From Adiantum capillus-veneris (taxonomy: Eukaryota; Streptophyta; Polypodiopsida; Polypodiales; Pteridaceae): 64,000 nt of DNA. The DNA lies in contig CM043944.1 in the NCBI GenBank assembly GCA_014529385.2, positions 59,324,268-59,388,267 on the forward strand, in the 5' to 3' direction. The notes under the pieces were generated by a model, which saw only the letters and a list, made by a program, of their open reading frames with translations, was not told the DNA's origin and made no database searches. Both the position numbers and the translations under genes were made by a program. Below are positions 43,239 through 54,984 of the stretch, piece after piece; position 1 is the stretch's first letter, and each line of letters opens with the position of its first letter.

Positions 43239-44571
43239 TTAACACTAGGTTGGTAACCTAACAGGACATAAAAGTGTCCTTTTAGGGTTTTGAAAAAAAC
43301 CTCCAAAACCATAGTAGATCCACTCATTTTGTAAAATCCTTACATGAGTTTATAGTTCAAGGCCTACTACACATGGAAAAAATAAGAAACTTGTAAAATT
43401 CCTCATCTTTTGGTCACACCAAGCCTCCAAAGTTGATGGACCAGTACATTTTCATCAAAACAGTCATTTCTTACGTTTTGTTGCATAAAAATAAGATTAG
43501 GGATTTTTGTAGGACATGAGATAAATTCCCTAGTTAACTTCAATGGGTTGGTGATCAGAACATATGATTGCTTCTCACTCACTATTTTTTGTTTTGCCAA
43601 AAGAAATAGGTACAAAAATTTTGAATTTTTACCATTCTGTAAACCTATCTTCAAAGTTTCTATAGCCACGCTCAATACAAATAATATATGCATGTTTTCT
43701 TAGTTCCCTATTGTCCTTTAGGAACGTTCATAAGGAGCCATGGAGCATGTCAAAAGAATAATACATCTCTTACCAAGGGGAGTCTTGGGGACAAAGATGA
43801 AGTGCTAAATACAACAAACATGAAAAGACTGGGTTCAACATTATGAGTTGTAGAATCCCATAGAAACTATTCAATATCTAGCCAAACTTGATCCTTATGA
43901 CTAGATATGGTTACTACCTACAAAATGCATGTAGTTGTCGCAAGAAACTAACAATATTGAAAAAGCTATACTTGATATACTAGAATGTTTCGTTTTCTTC
44001 TATAATTGAAAAAATCAACCATCGTTGTCTACTATGCAAAATAGGGTATTAGGTGCCCCAAAACTCAAGGAATATTAGCTTTATGTTACAATATGTGACA
44101 TAGAAAATCAAAACTGCATTTGGATATCATGAAAGCCACCAAAAAAATAATAGAAGACCTAAAATTGGCTAAAAAAAAGGATTTGACAATTTTTGTAATT
44201 TGGTCATAACTTACAACTTTAACATTTATTTCTCCCTAAAAGCATCAGGACATGTTGAGGACTACTAAAGATAGTTCTCTAGCATTATAAACCTCACAAA
44301 CATGAATTCTAGAGTGGTATAGTTGCAAAAAGTTGAAAAAAGCCAAAAACAGGACCCGTTTTTTCACACAGTTTAGGTTGTGAAATGTTGTGCAAGGACA
44401 AGGTTAAAGATGGAATTGATATTCCAAAAAAATGTCGAGTTTTTTTCAGATCATGAGACAACTTTCTAGACAGATAGCACCTCAAAATCCATTTTGAAAC
44501 TCTTGACATAATTCAAGGAAAATGGTCACTTAACAGGACATAAAAGTGTCCCATTACCAACCTAGTGTTAA
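43239..44571. mobile_element. TIR DNA element, non-autonomous, TTAA ends
   Basis: A 1.33-kb insert within direct repeat A. The ends are TTAACACTAGGTTGGTAA and TTACCAACCTAGTGTTAA, an 18-bp perfect inverted repeat if TTAA is included. TTAA may be the target duplication, giving TIRs CACTAGGTTGGTAA. Subterminal GGACATAAAAGTGTCC, a near-palindrome, lies at 43264-43279 and 44536-44551 in the same orientation. No transposase ORF is recognisable; the longest frame (96 codons, minus, 43403-43693) has no known domain. A piggyBac-like (TTAA) or PIF/Harbinger-like (TWA) element are both possible. Confidence 0.8.
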
Positions 44572-44895
44572 ACCTTCCCTAAGCCTCGTTAGCCATTCGA
44601 AACCTGCTCGAAGCTTATTAACCATTCCAATCAGAAAGCAGAAATAGAGTAAGCAAAACATCATCAATTGCTTGGTTAAGCACCTGGATTAAGCCAGGTT
44701 TCTTCTTGTAAAGAGCATTTAAGCCTCATTAGTGATTGATTAATCATGGATTCTGTCGATTAACTGGAATTAGGCGAACTGTTTGTTTTGAATACTGATG
44801 TCGATAATTGCGTCTGATGCACCTTTTTTCCCGGACCTCTCACAGCTAGGGGCCCGGCTCACCTTTCGCACAATTATCCCCCGACAACGCTGCAT
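44572..44895 (+). repeat. Direct repeat A, right part
   Basis: It contains GATTAAGCCAGGTTTCTTCTTG, GATTGATTAATCATGG, ACCTCTCACAGCTAGGGGCC and TTTCGCACAATTATCCC and ends CGACAACGCT. It matches 51275-51500 of repeat B. Confidence 0.75.
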
Positions 44896-44990
44896 CCCAT
44901 TGCCAAGAAAACATCATGTAACATGCATAAATTTGCAACACAAAAAATGTGATAAGGGTGTTTTCATGGTAGCATGCATGGCACACGCCA

Positions 44991-46148
44991 TCATCTCATC
45001 TTGAAGACCCATTCCGCAAGAGGTGCACGAATCCTTGATATATATGGGTCCTTGATTACATGAGGCATAGGAGGTGAGGGAGAGAATAGTGTATCTTTGC
45101 CTTGTTGCAACTGAGAAAGAATGTTTCCAACAAAAGCCTTTTGATTTTTAAGTGTTGCCAACAGTAGGTTGTTTTGTTGGAGCCACTCTTGGTGTCCAAA
45201 GACAAAAACAGAACAGTCTTAACTCTTCAAACACAATAAAAAATATAATAACTGTAAAGTGTCCCCAATTCAACCTGTATGTTTGCAACAATGTTGTTTC
45301 AAGCATGCCACTCTTGGTCATTCCAAGAAGAGCAAGGACATCTTTGTTTGAAGTTATCACAGCTTGCAATTGTATCGACTGCTCCAAAGGTGCATTCCCA
45401 CTAGCCTCTAATGTGGCTAGTTCTTCTCTAGCTTCCTGTAGCTGCTGCAAAAAGGTGTCTCCCTTTGATTGAACCTACATTTCCACTTCAACTTGCTACA
45501 TTTCTTTTGTGATCTTCCATATATCAGTCTCCACATCCCTAATTTTGGCATGTATATCAGCCAACAAGGCCAGTGCCAGTGCCAAATCTGCATGCTAAGT
45601 ATTTGTTACTTCCAAATTGGCCTTCAATGGTGCACCTTCCAATGATAATGTGCTCATTGTCTCCCCCTCATTCATGTGTGTAATTAATCTAGCCCTCTTG
45701 TTGGAGAGCCTCTGCTTGTGTGCTCTAACCGACTGACTGAGCTCGCAGCCACAGCTGCCCAAGCAACCTTGTGCTTGGACTTGTCCTCATACAACTCTGC
45801 CCATTGGAAATTTTCAAAAGCAAACGCTTTTGCAAACCAAGCACCACACTCGCCGTTTACAGGTAACTCCTGGTAGACCATTTGATACAACACCATGAAT
45901 TTGTTGAAAAACTCTGGTCGTAAGGTGCAGAGCTTCACTTTCCGCCCTTTTTCTCTTACCACAGTGAACACGGACATCCAATCTATGTATGAGATATCCA
46001 TCATATGCGTGTTTTCAACCTTATCGAAACTGAGATTGTAAAGTTCATAAAACTCCTCCTTTGTAGTGCAAATCTTTGCATGCTGAATTTTGGTAGAGGT
46101 CACTTTCACACTTAATGGGTTGTACACAATATTCATCGGCATGCTCAT
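44991..46148 (-). pseudogene. ORF-X: unrecognised coiled-coil protein relic, divergent to the H3-like gene
   Basis: The minus-strand ATG at 46148 opens 154 codons (IVYNPLSVKVTSTKIQHAK, MMDISYIDWMSVFTVVREKG, FNKFMVLYQMVYQEL, WFAKAFAFENFQWAELYED). In-frame stops then interrupt a helical segment (LQEAREELATLEASGN). After a probable intron, a last exon of 64 codons reads WLQQNNLLLATLKNQKAF and ends APLAEWVFKMR. I do not recognise the family. It ends about 100 bp from direct repeat A and its start faces the GA tract. Confidence 0.5.
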
Positions 46149-46159
46149 TGTAGCACCTT

Positions 46160-46261
<102 letters not shown>

Positions 46262-46273
46262 GCTTACTAATAA

Positions 46274-48116
46274 ATGAGAAGAACAAAGGCTACTGTAAGA
46301 AAGACAAGAAAAGGACCAAGTTTGGCTGCTAAAGAAAGAGGAAGATCTGCTAGTAAAAATAAGAGACCAGGAAAGCTCATGAAAGTCGTGAAAGTTCCAA
46401 GGATGAAGAGGCTATAAAGACATATTAAGTTGTTCAAGGAAATCAGGAAGGCTCAAAAATGTATTGAGCTTCTAGTACCAAAGCTTCCATTCCAAAGACT
46501 AGTCAGGTGAATATGTGAGGAAGCATGTTTTGGGACCATAAGGTGGAAACCTATTGCACTGCTGGAACTACAAGAGGTAACATAATATTTTTTGCTAGAA
46601 TAATTCAATGACATAACAATTGTTGCATCACATTCACACAGGGTAACGATTATGGACAAGGATAGTGAAACTTTGAAAAGAGTAAGGTGGAGATATGATA
46701 AGCTACAACGGCCCAATGAATCTATAGACAATAAAATGAAGGAAATTTTGCTTATTCCTCCATCAAGGCCACATGCAGAGGTAAAGATTGTAGAAGTCAC
46801 CCACGATGTGAATACCAAGGCCATGGGGGCTGAGCAAGAAAAATTTGCATGCAGAGGATATGAACAAATTGAAAGAGAAGGAAAAGGCAGCAAATGCTAT
46901 AGAAGAAGAGATTAACAACTACCACATTGTTACACACAAAATCGATGTCTGCAACAACAAAATCTTATCATCTATGGAGGAAGGATTAATAGTAGATATA
47001 CAGCTAGAAGATGGTATAAGAAGACTTGCATTAGATTCTATGGATATCAATATGTTGCGGGATCCAGATGCTCAAATCACAAATTCAATTGTATATATCT
47101 TCCTGAAGTAAGATGCTTTCTCCAGCTTCAACATATTTTTATCCAGCCTTGAGGCTAGAGACTAACAACTAGTAGCTGTCTTCTTGTAGTTTGATCAAGA
47201 GCCAGCTACCTGCACAAAGTCATGTAAAAATATATATCTTGGATTCCCATATTTTTTCTTTCTAAGAATGAAAAACACCCCTATCGGCACATTCAAGAAG
47301 TGGCTTGCCCATTGTCCAAATGCTGCAAGTAACAACCATAATTTTTCCATATGAGAGCAACCACCACTGGAGCCTCATTTTCATTGAACTTGATAAGCCA
47401 GCTGTCTGGACACTAAACTCAATTTGAGGAATTCATCTTGAATCAAGATTGTGAGTATTGAGAATTATAAATTGGTTTTATTTTTGATAAAGTGTGGAGA
47501 CAGTTATTGTGTTGGGTTCATACCAACTCCTCCCGCTTGCAGATGCATAAAAGACTGTTGCATGTATATGGAAGGCTATGCGGAAATCTAGAGCAGTGTA
47601 GGTCAGAAATTAAGGAAGTCATTTACGGACGGATGCCAACTCATGTGGATGGAGGTGCCTCCTCCATACTGAGTATTTATTGCATAGATTTTTTGCACTA
47701 AAGCCATTCATGTCAAAGGTATGCATTTTGCACAGCATTACTATAACATTGTGACTGTTTGGAAAAAAATGTGTCTCAGCTCCATTTTGTTTTCATTTTG
47801 TCTTCTGCAGAGTGCATTGGAGAAGTACACTGTACAGTATTTGCACCAATATCGTGCCACCCTAATCAAGCATCTGCTTGCAATTTCACATCTTGTGAGC
47901 ATGGATGCAGAACAAACCCTATTGAATGGCCACTTTATAGAGTTAATGATGACTAATGAGCAACAAACAAATTTCATAATAAGGACAGCTGAAAAAGGAC
48001 ATGAGCAAGAGGATGGAGGAACTTCTGAGAAGAGAAATGCTGGAGAGGGAGAGTTTGACAAGGAGAAAATTTCAAATGAGGGGAAGCCGGCACAGGAGCA
48101 AGATCACATAGATTAA
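46274..48116 (+). pseudogene. Histone H3-like / C48 (Ulp1-like) protease fusion relic
   Basis: From the ATG at 46274 one frame reads RRTKATVRKTRKG, then EIRKAQKCIELL, KLPFQRLVR, a tryptophan-bearing loop (GTIRWKP), LLELQE and RVTIMDKDSETLKRV: a complete H3 histone fold with four in-frame stops. Loop 1 is one residue longer than canonical H3 and has W, as in CENH3. A charged helix (LKEKEKAANAIEEEIN, after a shift near 46846) leads to a C48 protease: LDSMDINMLRDPDAQITN, TFKKWLAHCPN, IIFPYESNHHWSLIFIEL (catalytic His), AVWTLNSI (Asp to Asn), and PTHVDGGASSILSIYCIDF (Gln to His and catalytic Cys lost). An intron with GT...TTCTGCAG precedes SALEKYTVQYLHQYRATL. C48 enzymes cleave SUMO-type conjugates; this copy cannot. 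Confidence 0.75.
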
Positions 48117-48560
48117 GGGGATGCCAAAGAAATAAATGTTGAAACTCCCTCTACGCTTGGAGGGTTTCAGAAGGAAGAAGTTTAGGAAGAGGGAGGGGCT
48201 GAGAAAGAACACTCTACCCCCAAGCGGAGCACAACCTCAACCACAATTCCACCTGTTGAGCTCACTTGTTGAGCTTGAAAATCAAGTCATTTATGCTTGA
48301 CACATGAACATATCACAACACATTAGAATCTTATTCAGGTGCAATGGAGTCGTCAACACTAGAGACACAAGAGTCTCAAACAACAGAAGAACAGGGAAAC
48401 TAGTGAGAAGAAGCTCAAGGATGTCAACACTAGACAAGACAACCTACACGGCAGGCAAACCCAGTATGGATCTTTGCTAGACATTGACATGATTGCTTTG
48501 CTAATACCCAATGTAAAAGTATATGAAATTCAACCTATTGTCTAACTACTTATTTGTTTA
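48117..48560 (+). pseudogene. Linker region between C48 and FCP1-like parts
   Basis: Past the stop at 48116 the same frame stays coding-like (GDAKEINVETPSTLGGFQKE, then KEHSTPKRSTTSTTIPPVEL), and a later stretch reads RQDNLHGRQTQYGSLLDIDM. This suggests the C48 and FCP1-like domains were once exons of one gene, but stops prevent proof. Confidence 0.4.
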
Positions 48561-48570
48561 AAAAAATGTT

Positions 48571-49085
48571 TGTAGAGATTAATTATTTTGGACGTCAATG
48601 GATTGTTATTGTTTAAGGAGCTGTATGATCCCCACGTAGAACTTGTCAACCTGCACAGCTGCGGGATAGGCAATCGCAGAGTCATTGTGCATCTGGGAAC
48701 CAAGGAGTTTATACAATCTCTACTTCCAAGGTTCCAGGTTGAGATATGGTCCTCTATGCTGCAGAGAAACCTCAATCCCTTTGTAGATATGGTTTGGAAC
48801 ATAGCGAGAATCGAATGTTTTCAATTTGATTTTTTGTGTTCGCAGAAGAAGTGTGTTTTCATTGACAACCGCTACCACCATACCAAACCAGATGTAGTCC
48901 TATACTATAAACCTTTTTTTCAACTCCTGATATATCAACACTTTGTTGATAGATGACACACCCGATAAGGCCTTGCTATATCCACCAGGCACCACTCTCT
49001 CCCCACCCTCATTTGAAGGTCATGAGCATGACTTTTATCTAGAAAACATTTTGATCCCTTTATCTCAAAAATTTGTATTTTAACC
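48571..49085 (+). pseudogene. FCP1/NIF-like HAD phosphatase relic B
   Basis: After an acceptor-like TTTGTAG at 48575, the plus strand reads RLIILDVNGLLLFKEL (HAD motif with the second Asp as Asn), VIVHLGTKEFIQSLLPRF, VEIWSSMLQRNLNPFVDMVW, CVFIDNRYHHTKPDVVLYYK. After a shift comes NTLLIDDTPDKALLYPPGT and FYLENILIPLSQKF. These are the successive motifs of the FCP1-homology domain (LDLNGLL, F.V.IWSS...N, KPL..L, NTLL.DD.P.K). Same family as relic A at 34.4-35.6 kb. One or two frameshifts and a shortened middle section make it non-functional. Confidence 0.75.
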
Positions 49086-49187
49086 CATTGAATGTTTCAA
49101 AATTTGTACTTAAAAATACTCTCCAAAATGCTAACTATTATGTACATTAATATGATTCTTTGTACTTCTCAATGTGATGCCATTGAA

Positions 49188-49309
<122 letters not shown>

Positions 49310-49489
49310 TTATACATCAAACTCTGCACATGTTGTTCAAAATATACAGTAATCACACTTTCACCTAACAAAGGGACAGAGGTAGCAAGACAGTTTCATC
49401 TTACAATTGAGATAAACATATAACGAAATTGTGGGAATCATCTCACAATTGAAACAAAATATTTAAATTGCAAGAAACGTTGTCGTGCA

Positions 49490-51500
49490 ACTTTGCTCCC
49501 ATGCAAAGAAAGATGCCAGGAAAATGCACATTAAGTTTGTTTGAATCTTATGTGTTTAATGAACAGTGATTAAGGGCTGGTTGCAGGTCGAGTTCACTGC
49601 TGAATGTATGTCAAATGCGGCTGAAAGAGCCAAAACATGCTTTAATGATGCTAAAAAGTGTTATGCTAGAAGTGAAAACGGATGGGGTATCGTGCCATAG
49701 AGCTGCAGTTCTCGATGTGCTCTACTGACCTATCTTTACGGCTCGTCAATTGGAGCTACGGTGAAGAAGTTATGGCAGTTTGAAGTTTAAGTCAATTACA
49801 GATCCGTGCTGGGTTGGGCAACAATAGCTGAGGGGATAAAAATGAAATAAATGCATCAGGCTGAAGTGCTCACTTTGTGGAGCATGTCGGTCTTTTCAAA
49901 TTAGAGATTGGACTTATGGTTACCAAATTATTAGTTGTTTAAGATTTACCGAGGGCTGAGTCCACATTAGCCGGTCCACTCGGTTGGAGTGCCAACACTG
50001 CTATGGTTTGCTGTAGAAAACTGAGTAACTTGGCAGAGCTTCGCCGACATGTATGCAAAATTTGGTGCTGTTACAAATGCACAAAAAGTTCCTGTCAAAA
50101 AAAAAAAATGTCGTCTTTTGGAATGCAATGATTACGGGATAAACCTAACAGAAGCAAGGACAAGAAGCTGGCTATTTTCAACAAATGCAAAGGTGGCGGC
50201 TGCAGAGAGATGTTGTTAATGGCAATGCTTTAATCAGATGTATGCCGAATGGGGAGGTGACAAGGCTGCCGAGTGTTTGGAAGTGCCTTAACCAATTTGT
50301 ATGCTAAATGTGATGCCTTTACGAAGGCCGACCGCCCAATTGTTGAGGCTGGTAAGGCTTTGTCGATAATATGCCAAATGTGGTGCCCTACAAGGGCTTA
50401 AAACCCTCCAAGACCAAAGCTTAAGCGGCCGCCCAAAGTCCCAAGGGTTATACCCTAAAAGGCTGCCCGGCCATTACCTAAGAGGGGTGGCCACCCTATT
50501 AATAGAAGGAGTAAGTGTGAATGGGGAAGAAAAAGAAAAAAGAGAAGGAATGCCATGGCATGCGCAGCGAGCAGCGGGCAGACAACGGGAGAGGGACTCG
50601 CGCTGGGCGCTAGAGTGGTCGGACGCGCACGACACAGAAACAAAAAGTGATCACGATGCCGACGCGAAGAGATTTGGTGCTACTGTCGCTGCAAACCGTG
50701 CTAGGCATCCGACGGCCTTGCCACGTCACAAGGGGGAGGACCCATTAGCGACATCGCTAATGGGTGCCTCACCTTTTTTAGCAAGAAGAGGGCCATGCAA
50801 AAAGAGGGAAGAACGTGTGGTTCAAAAGCGGGCGGGGGGGGGGGGGGAAGCTTTTCTTCTCCTCCTCCTCATAATCTTAGGCTCTACTCTCTTAAGCTTC
50901 ATCTTCGGGGGAGCTCTTCTAGCCGCCTAAGAAGCTCTTAAGCCCTATATGCTTAAGCTTCATAATCGAGTTCTTCTTCTCTATATGCTTAAGCTCCATA
51001 GCCTTAAGCCTTCATAATCGAGAGCAACTTAAGCTCTCTTCCTCCTCACGGGAAGAAAAATTGGGGAATACTCTTAAGCTCGTAATACATCCTCTTAATC
51101 TCCATCTCCGAACCTCCATAGCCGGAACGAAGCCTAATCCTAAACCATTAGCAGAGCCTAAACCCATTCAATTCTGGAAGACAAATCAGATGGCCATTGG
51201 AAGAGGAAGTTCCTAAGCCATAACGGGAAGAAGTAGAAGGCAGTATTAAGCAGGTCATTATCACTTTTCTTGATTAGCACCTGGTTTAAGCCAGGATTCA
51301 TCTTGTAAGGAGCATTAAGCCTCCATTAACGATTGATTAATGATGACTACTGTGGCTTAACTGAAATTAAGAGTACCGTTTGTTTCGAGCTCTGTCGTGT
51401 TAATTGTGCCTGCTGCATCTCTTTTCCCCACACCTCTCACAGCCAGGGGCCCGGTGCCTTCCCGGCTTACCTTTCGCACAATTATCCCTTGACAACGTTG
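49490..51500 (+). repeat. Direct repeat B, with PPR relic
   Basis: Same family and orientation as repeat A. It starts ACGTTGTCGTGC and ends TTGACAACGT, giving a short inverted terminal match (ACGTTGTC). A PPR relic lies at 50035-50380: DMYAKFGAVTNAQKV, VVFWNAMITG, GYFQQMQ, NGNALIRCMPN. The palindrome is at 50742. TAAGCTT-rich sequence follows, and AAGCCAGGATTC and TTTCGCACAATTATCCC close the unit. The 147-codon ORF at 50490-50930 lies within this repeat and has no recognised domain. Confidence 0.75.
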
Positions 51501-51667
51501 GAATGGAAGTCATGAATATAGATAGATTTCAAGTAAATAAGAAGTTACCCCCAATGGAATTTATTCAAGTTACATTGGCACAATTTGGACTCGGCTAGTT
51601 AGTTCTCTACAAACAATCTCTTTTTTTTCCTTTGTTGCATTGCTTTTCATCCACTAATTAAGAAATA

Positions 51668-53009
51668 GAACTACGAGGGCTCGTTCTCCGCGGTCTTGTC
51701 CACATTGTCAGGCCGAAGTTGCAGAAGGTTGCATTGCTCTCTTATTGTGACCACTATCACAAGGTTGAGCTCTTTGTCAAATACCTCCACATCTATGACA
51801 CCATTGTTCTCCATATCTAGCGCCTCTTGATCAATAGGAATAAACTTAGAGTAGCCTGCAAAAATTTGAGAGCACTGGTACCAGAAGGAGATGAGAAGGG
51901 ACTGTGTGCCGGTCATGTACTTGGCCACCAAAGTGTCCAGTGCAACCTCGCAATGTATGCCGTCATCCTCTTTAACATACCACCCTCTATCAAGAATCTT
52001 GTCACAGAAGCAAGAATCTAGAGATTTACATACCAATATTGTCTTTGCAACATGTATGTGGCAGGTGTGAAATAGTTCCAGAAATAAACTTATAGGACAA
52101 AACTAGCAATCTTTACCAATTTAGTGGGCATTGAATTTCATAGAAACCTCTGCACATCCCTAAATAGCTTGCCTTTAAGAACTTCACAGACTGCAGTGTC
52201 CGAGAACGGCCAGTTACAACTCCAATTGGTAGGGAGAGGGAGTTTAACCAGAGTACCTTTTTTATTTTTTTTTGGTTGAGCTGGTAGAAATGCTTGTAGA
52301 AGAAAATTCCCTCATCTGCAAGACTCCTGCTAGTTCCTCCATCATACTGTAAAACACCAATGTCAGTGTGGATTACAAAAATGAGACCTATAATACACGC
52401 CACTGGCTCCCATTCCTCATATGATGAAGGATAGACATGTGCGATTGCAACAACAAATGTAATAGATCACCTAGTCCAACAACTAAATAGAATATAGGAC
52501 TTATGAGAACTTGATCTACCTCTGTTAATATTGTTCTACCTCTTCAAAAAGAAAAAATAAAATAAGAGAACAACAAGGTCTAAAAGAAAAAATAGAGATG
52601 GAAGGCTATGAACACACTTACAGTTGCATCGAGGGGATGATAAGCCAATGAGACATCTCCGCCCATTAGCAATCACACCAGAGTGACTATAGACATGCTA
52701 TACCAAAACCTCCTTAGCAGTTTTCTTTCCCACCTCCACTTTGAAATCTAGCACTCGTGGTTTCCATGCTGAACAAAAACAATTTGCTGTTGAGGATCTT
52801 TTCCTCCTTCTTTGTTGCATAAGAACCCTAGAACCTTTGTATATTGTCTGTTGTTGCCATTGACTATCTATATTGATAGAGTTTGAGATAGTGATAGAAC
52901 TTATGTTGCTACTTGGCCTCCTTGGGAGACTAATGGCGAGGCTGGCTGGGGAGAGAGCACAACAACCCCTAGAGATATTAGGGTGGGAAGAAGAAGAAGA
53001 AGAAACCAT
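51668..53009 (-). pseudogene. Exon-like blocks of an unrecognised, possibly plastid-targeted protein
   Basis: The minus-strand ATG at 53009 opens a Ser/Arg-rich leader (MVSSSSSSHPNISRG, SLAISLPRRPSSN, RRRKRSSTANCFCSAWKPRV), composition like a chloroplast transit peptide. Then: a short block before a GTAAGTG donor near 52620; a block after TTTTACAG near 52347 (YDGGTSRSLADEGIFFYKHF); and a last block 52030-51671 (EDDGIHCEVALDTLVAKYMT, FIPIDQEALDMENNGVIDVE, TIREQCNLLQLRP) ending at a TAG. Splice-like sites and open blocks suggest a former gene, but frames between blocks break and I recognise no domain. Confidence 0.35.
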
Positions 53010-53354
53010 GAGTCTTTCTGAGTGGTAGAAGAAAGCATGAACTTGCTTTCAATGGAGGGAAATTCAGTTTTGAATGCTTGGTTAAATGGAGCAAGAGATT
53101 TTGTTGGTGGGCATATGATACATTATCATAGCTTTCTTTCAGTACCTTAACTAATTCAGACCTTGGGCCCACATATAGATACCGTAAACATCGTAAAAAG
53201 GAGATTTTGCCTCATGTTTCTTCTCTTTCTTTTGCATTTTTTAATTTATTTCTTCCTATTTCTACATTACGTTGGCTTGCTATTCATTGGATGAACCTCC
53301 TTTTCTCTATCCTCAATAAGACCCTCCAATTGACCTCCCAAATTCCCTAATGTC

Positions 53355-53411
<57 letters not shown>

Positions 53412-53449
53412 TCTTTGTGCACTCACAAAAAAGTCTTGGGGGTGTACGT

Positions 53450-53521
<72 letters not shown>

Positions 53522-54695
53522 CCTGACACCATACACAAAAGAGAAGAAAGAAGATAACATGACAAAGATGACACAAAAATGGACTTCAAGCTGTCTATGG
53601 AAAGATCCATATATAAGATTGAGATGCTTATTCAGTATAGATTCATTTTCTTCTAATGAAAACCATAGGGTTTTTTGGTGTAAAAGAAACACTATATATG
53701 TAAGATGATGGTCACACTATAGGTATCTCAAAGGAAGAGAGAGAACTCTCACCCCTCCTTGGCTATTGAGGTCTCTCCTCTCCCACATGGTCGCTTGTTG
53801 TTGTGTTGACTGCACTAATGGTAATGGGGGCATCTCTTTAGGGGTTGGTGTGACACGTAGGGCTCTAATTGGTCCAAAAATGGGCCTTCATTTTTGTAAA
53901 TGGAATCTAAAACTAAGGCAACCCCCGAAATAGGAGGTTGACACATGCATGCAAACTCAAAGTACCAAAATAGAGGGGGAGTTGCTTTTTAAAAATTGTT
54001 TCTTTATAGTTTTTTTGAAGAAGGGAATAAAAAATGTAGGCGTGGACTACTTTGGGGGGAGTTTTTGATGTGCAAGGGGTCAATACCACGTGGTAGGATG
54101 TAGGCATTCCACCCCTTTTGAGAATCCTCCAAACCTCTTAAAAGTCCCCCCTCCACTTTGATTTTGGGCAAGCTTCAACTGGTTGCAATTTCCTACTCAA
54201 GGCTCTCAACACCAAGCGATAAAGACGAGCACCATATTTGCATCTCATACTTTATGTTTGAGTCTCCATCTTTCACTTTAAGATTCCCAATCACCCATAT
54301 CAAGCTCACAAAAATCAAGAGAAATCAAATTTTCCTCCATGTCCGTATTCATTGCCACCTTTAGATATAAATATCACCGTCCACACACATCCGATTGACA
54401 AGTCATAAAGCACATCTTGTCATTCACATTGAACCCTATTCTTATGAGATGAAAAAAATCCTTTGATGCATGCATTCCACGGGGTGTTGACTTAACAAAA
54501 GATCCCTTTATCATATGTGTTCAAGAGGTTATTAATCATACCTTAATATAGGCCTATTTTAAAATCCCCACTCCCTCTAATGTATTCATAGAAATATACA
54601 TTTTGGATCAATAATCCTCTTTGATTATCTCAGGTGATATGATACACATTTTGAAAACTAAAAGCCTCAGGATGCATTCCAAGGTGGGCCAAATC
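53010..54695. other. No gene seen; microsatellites
   Basis: About 1.7 kb without a supportable coding region. A CT run at 53361-53407 and a CA run at 53450-53518 account for the ORFs in this stretch. The right end adjoins the LTR of Copia-E. Confidence 0.5.
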
Positions 54696-54917
54696 TATTG
54701 GAATTAGGGTTGCAAGAAAATACACAAGCTTAGAGAAGATGAAGGAAGCTCAAGGCACACAACATAGAGTGTATTACTGCAATGTAAAGATAAGATAGCT
54801 CTAGAGTGATGGACATATATTCAATGCATGGGGGAAAGAACCTCCTAGGGAGGGAAAAAATGCCCCAATAGCCCTAAGTGTGTTCACACACATCACTACC
54901 ACATCTATATGGTAACA
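54696..54917 (-). repeat. Copia-E 3' LTR
   Basis: The plus strand starts TATTGGAATTAGGG (decayed TG) and ends GGTAACA, followed by AATCCCCCCTGGG, the PPT complement. Counterpart of 2167-2394. Confidence 0.75.
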
Positions 54918-54984
54918 AATCCCCCCTGGGAGTGATGCGGTGAATGAGAGCTAGCACATAGAGTATAGGGAAGTGCCATGCCTT

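Noticed and set aside
43239-44571. Assignment of the TIR element to CACTA transposons because the ends begin CACTA
   Set aside because: No 3-bp direct duplication flanks CACTA...TAGTG; TTAA on both sides fits better, and no CACTA transposase is present.
45152-45472. Plus-strand ORF of 106 codons
   Set aside because: Antisense of the helical segment of ORF-X; the minus-strand reading is in line with further open blocks.
46274-49085. Endogenous giant-virus insertion (such viruses can encode histones, proteases and NIF-type phosphatases)
   Set aside because: Presence of an apparent intron, H3/CENH3-like plant wording, no capsid, polymerase or other viral core gene nearby, and retroelement-like surroundings; kept only as a remote alternative.
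50487-50930. 147-codon ORF with acidic and basic stretches
   Set aside because: Lies inside direct repeat B, has no recognised domain, crosses the 24-bp palindrome and a G run; repeat A has no equivalent frame.
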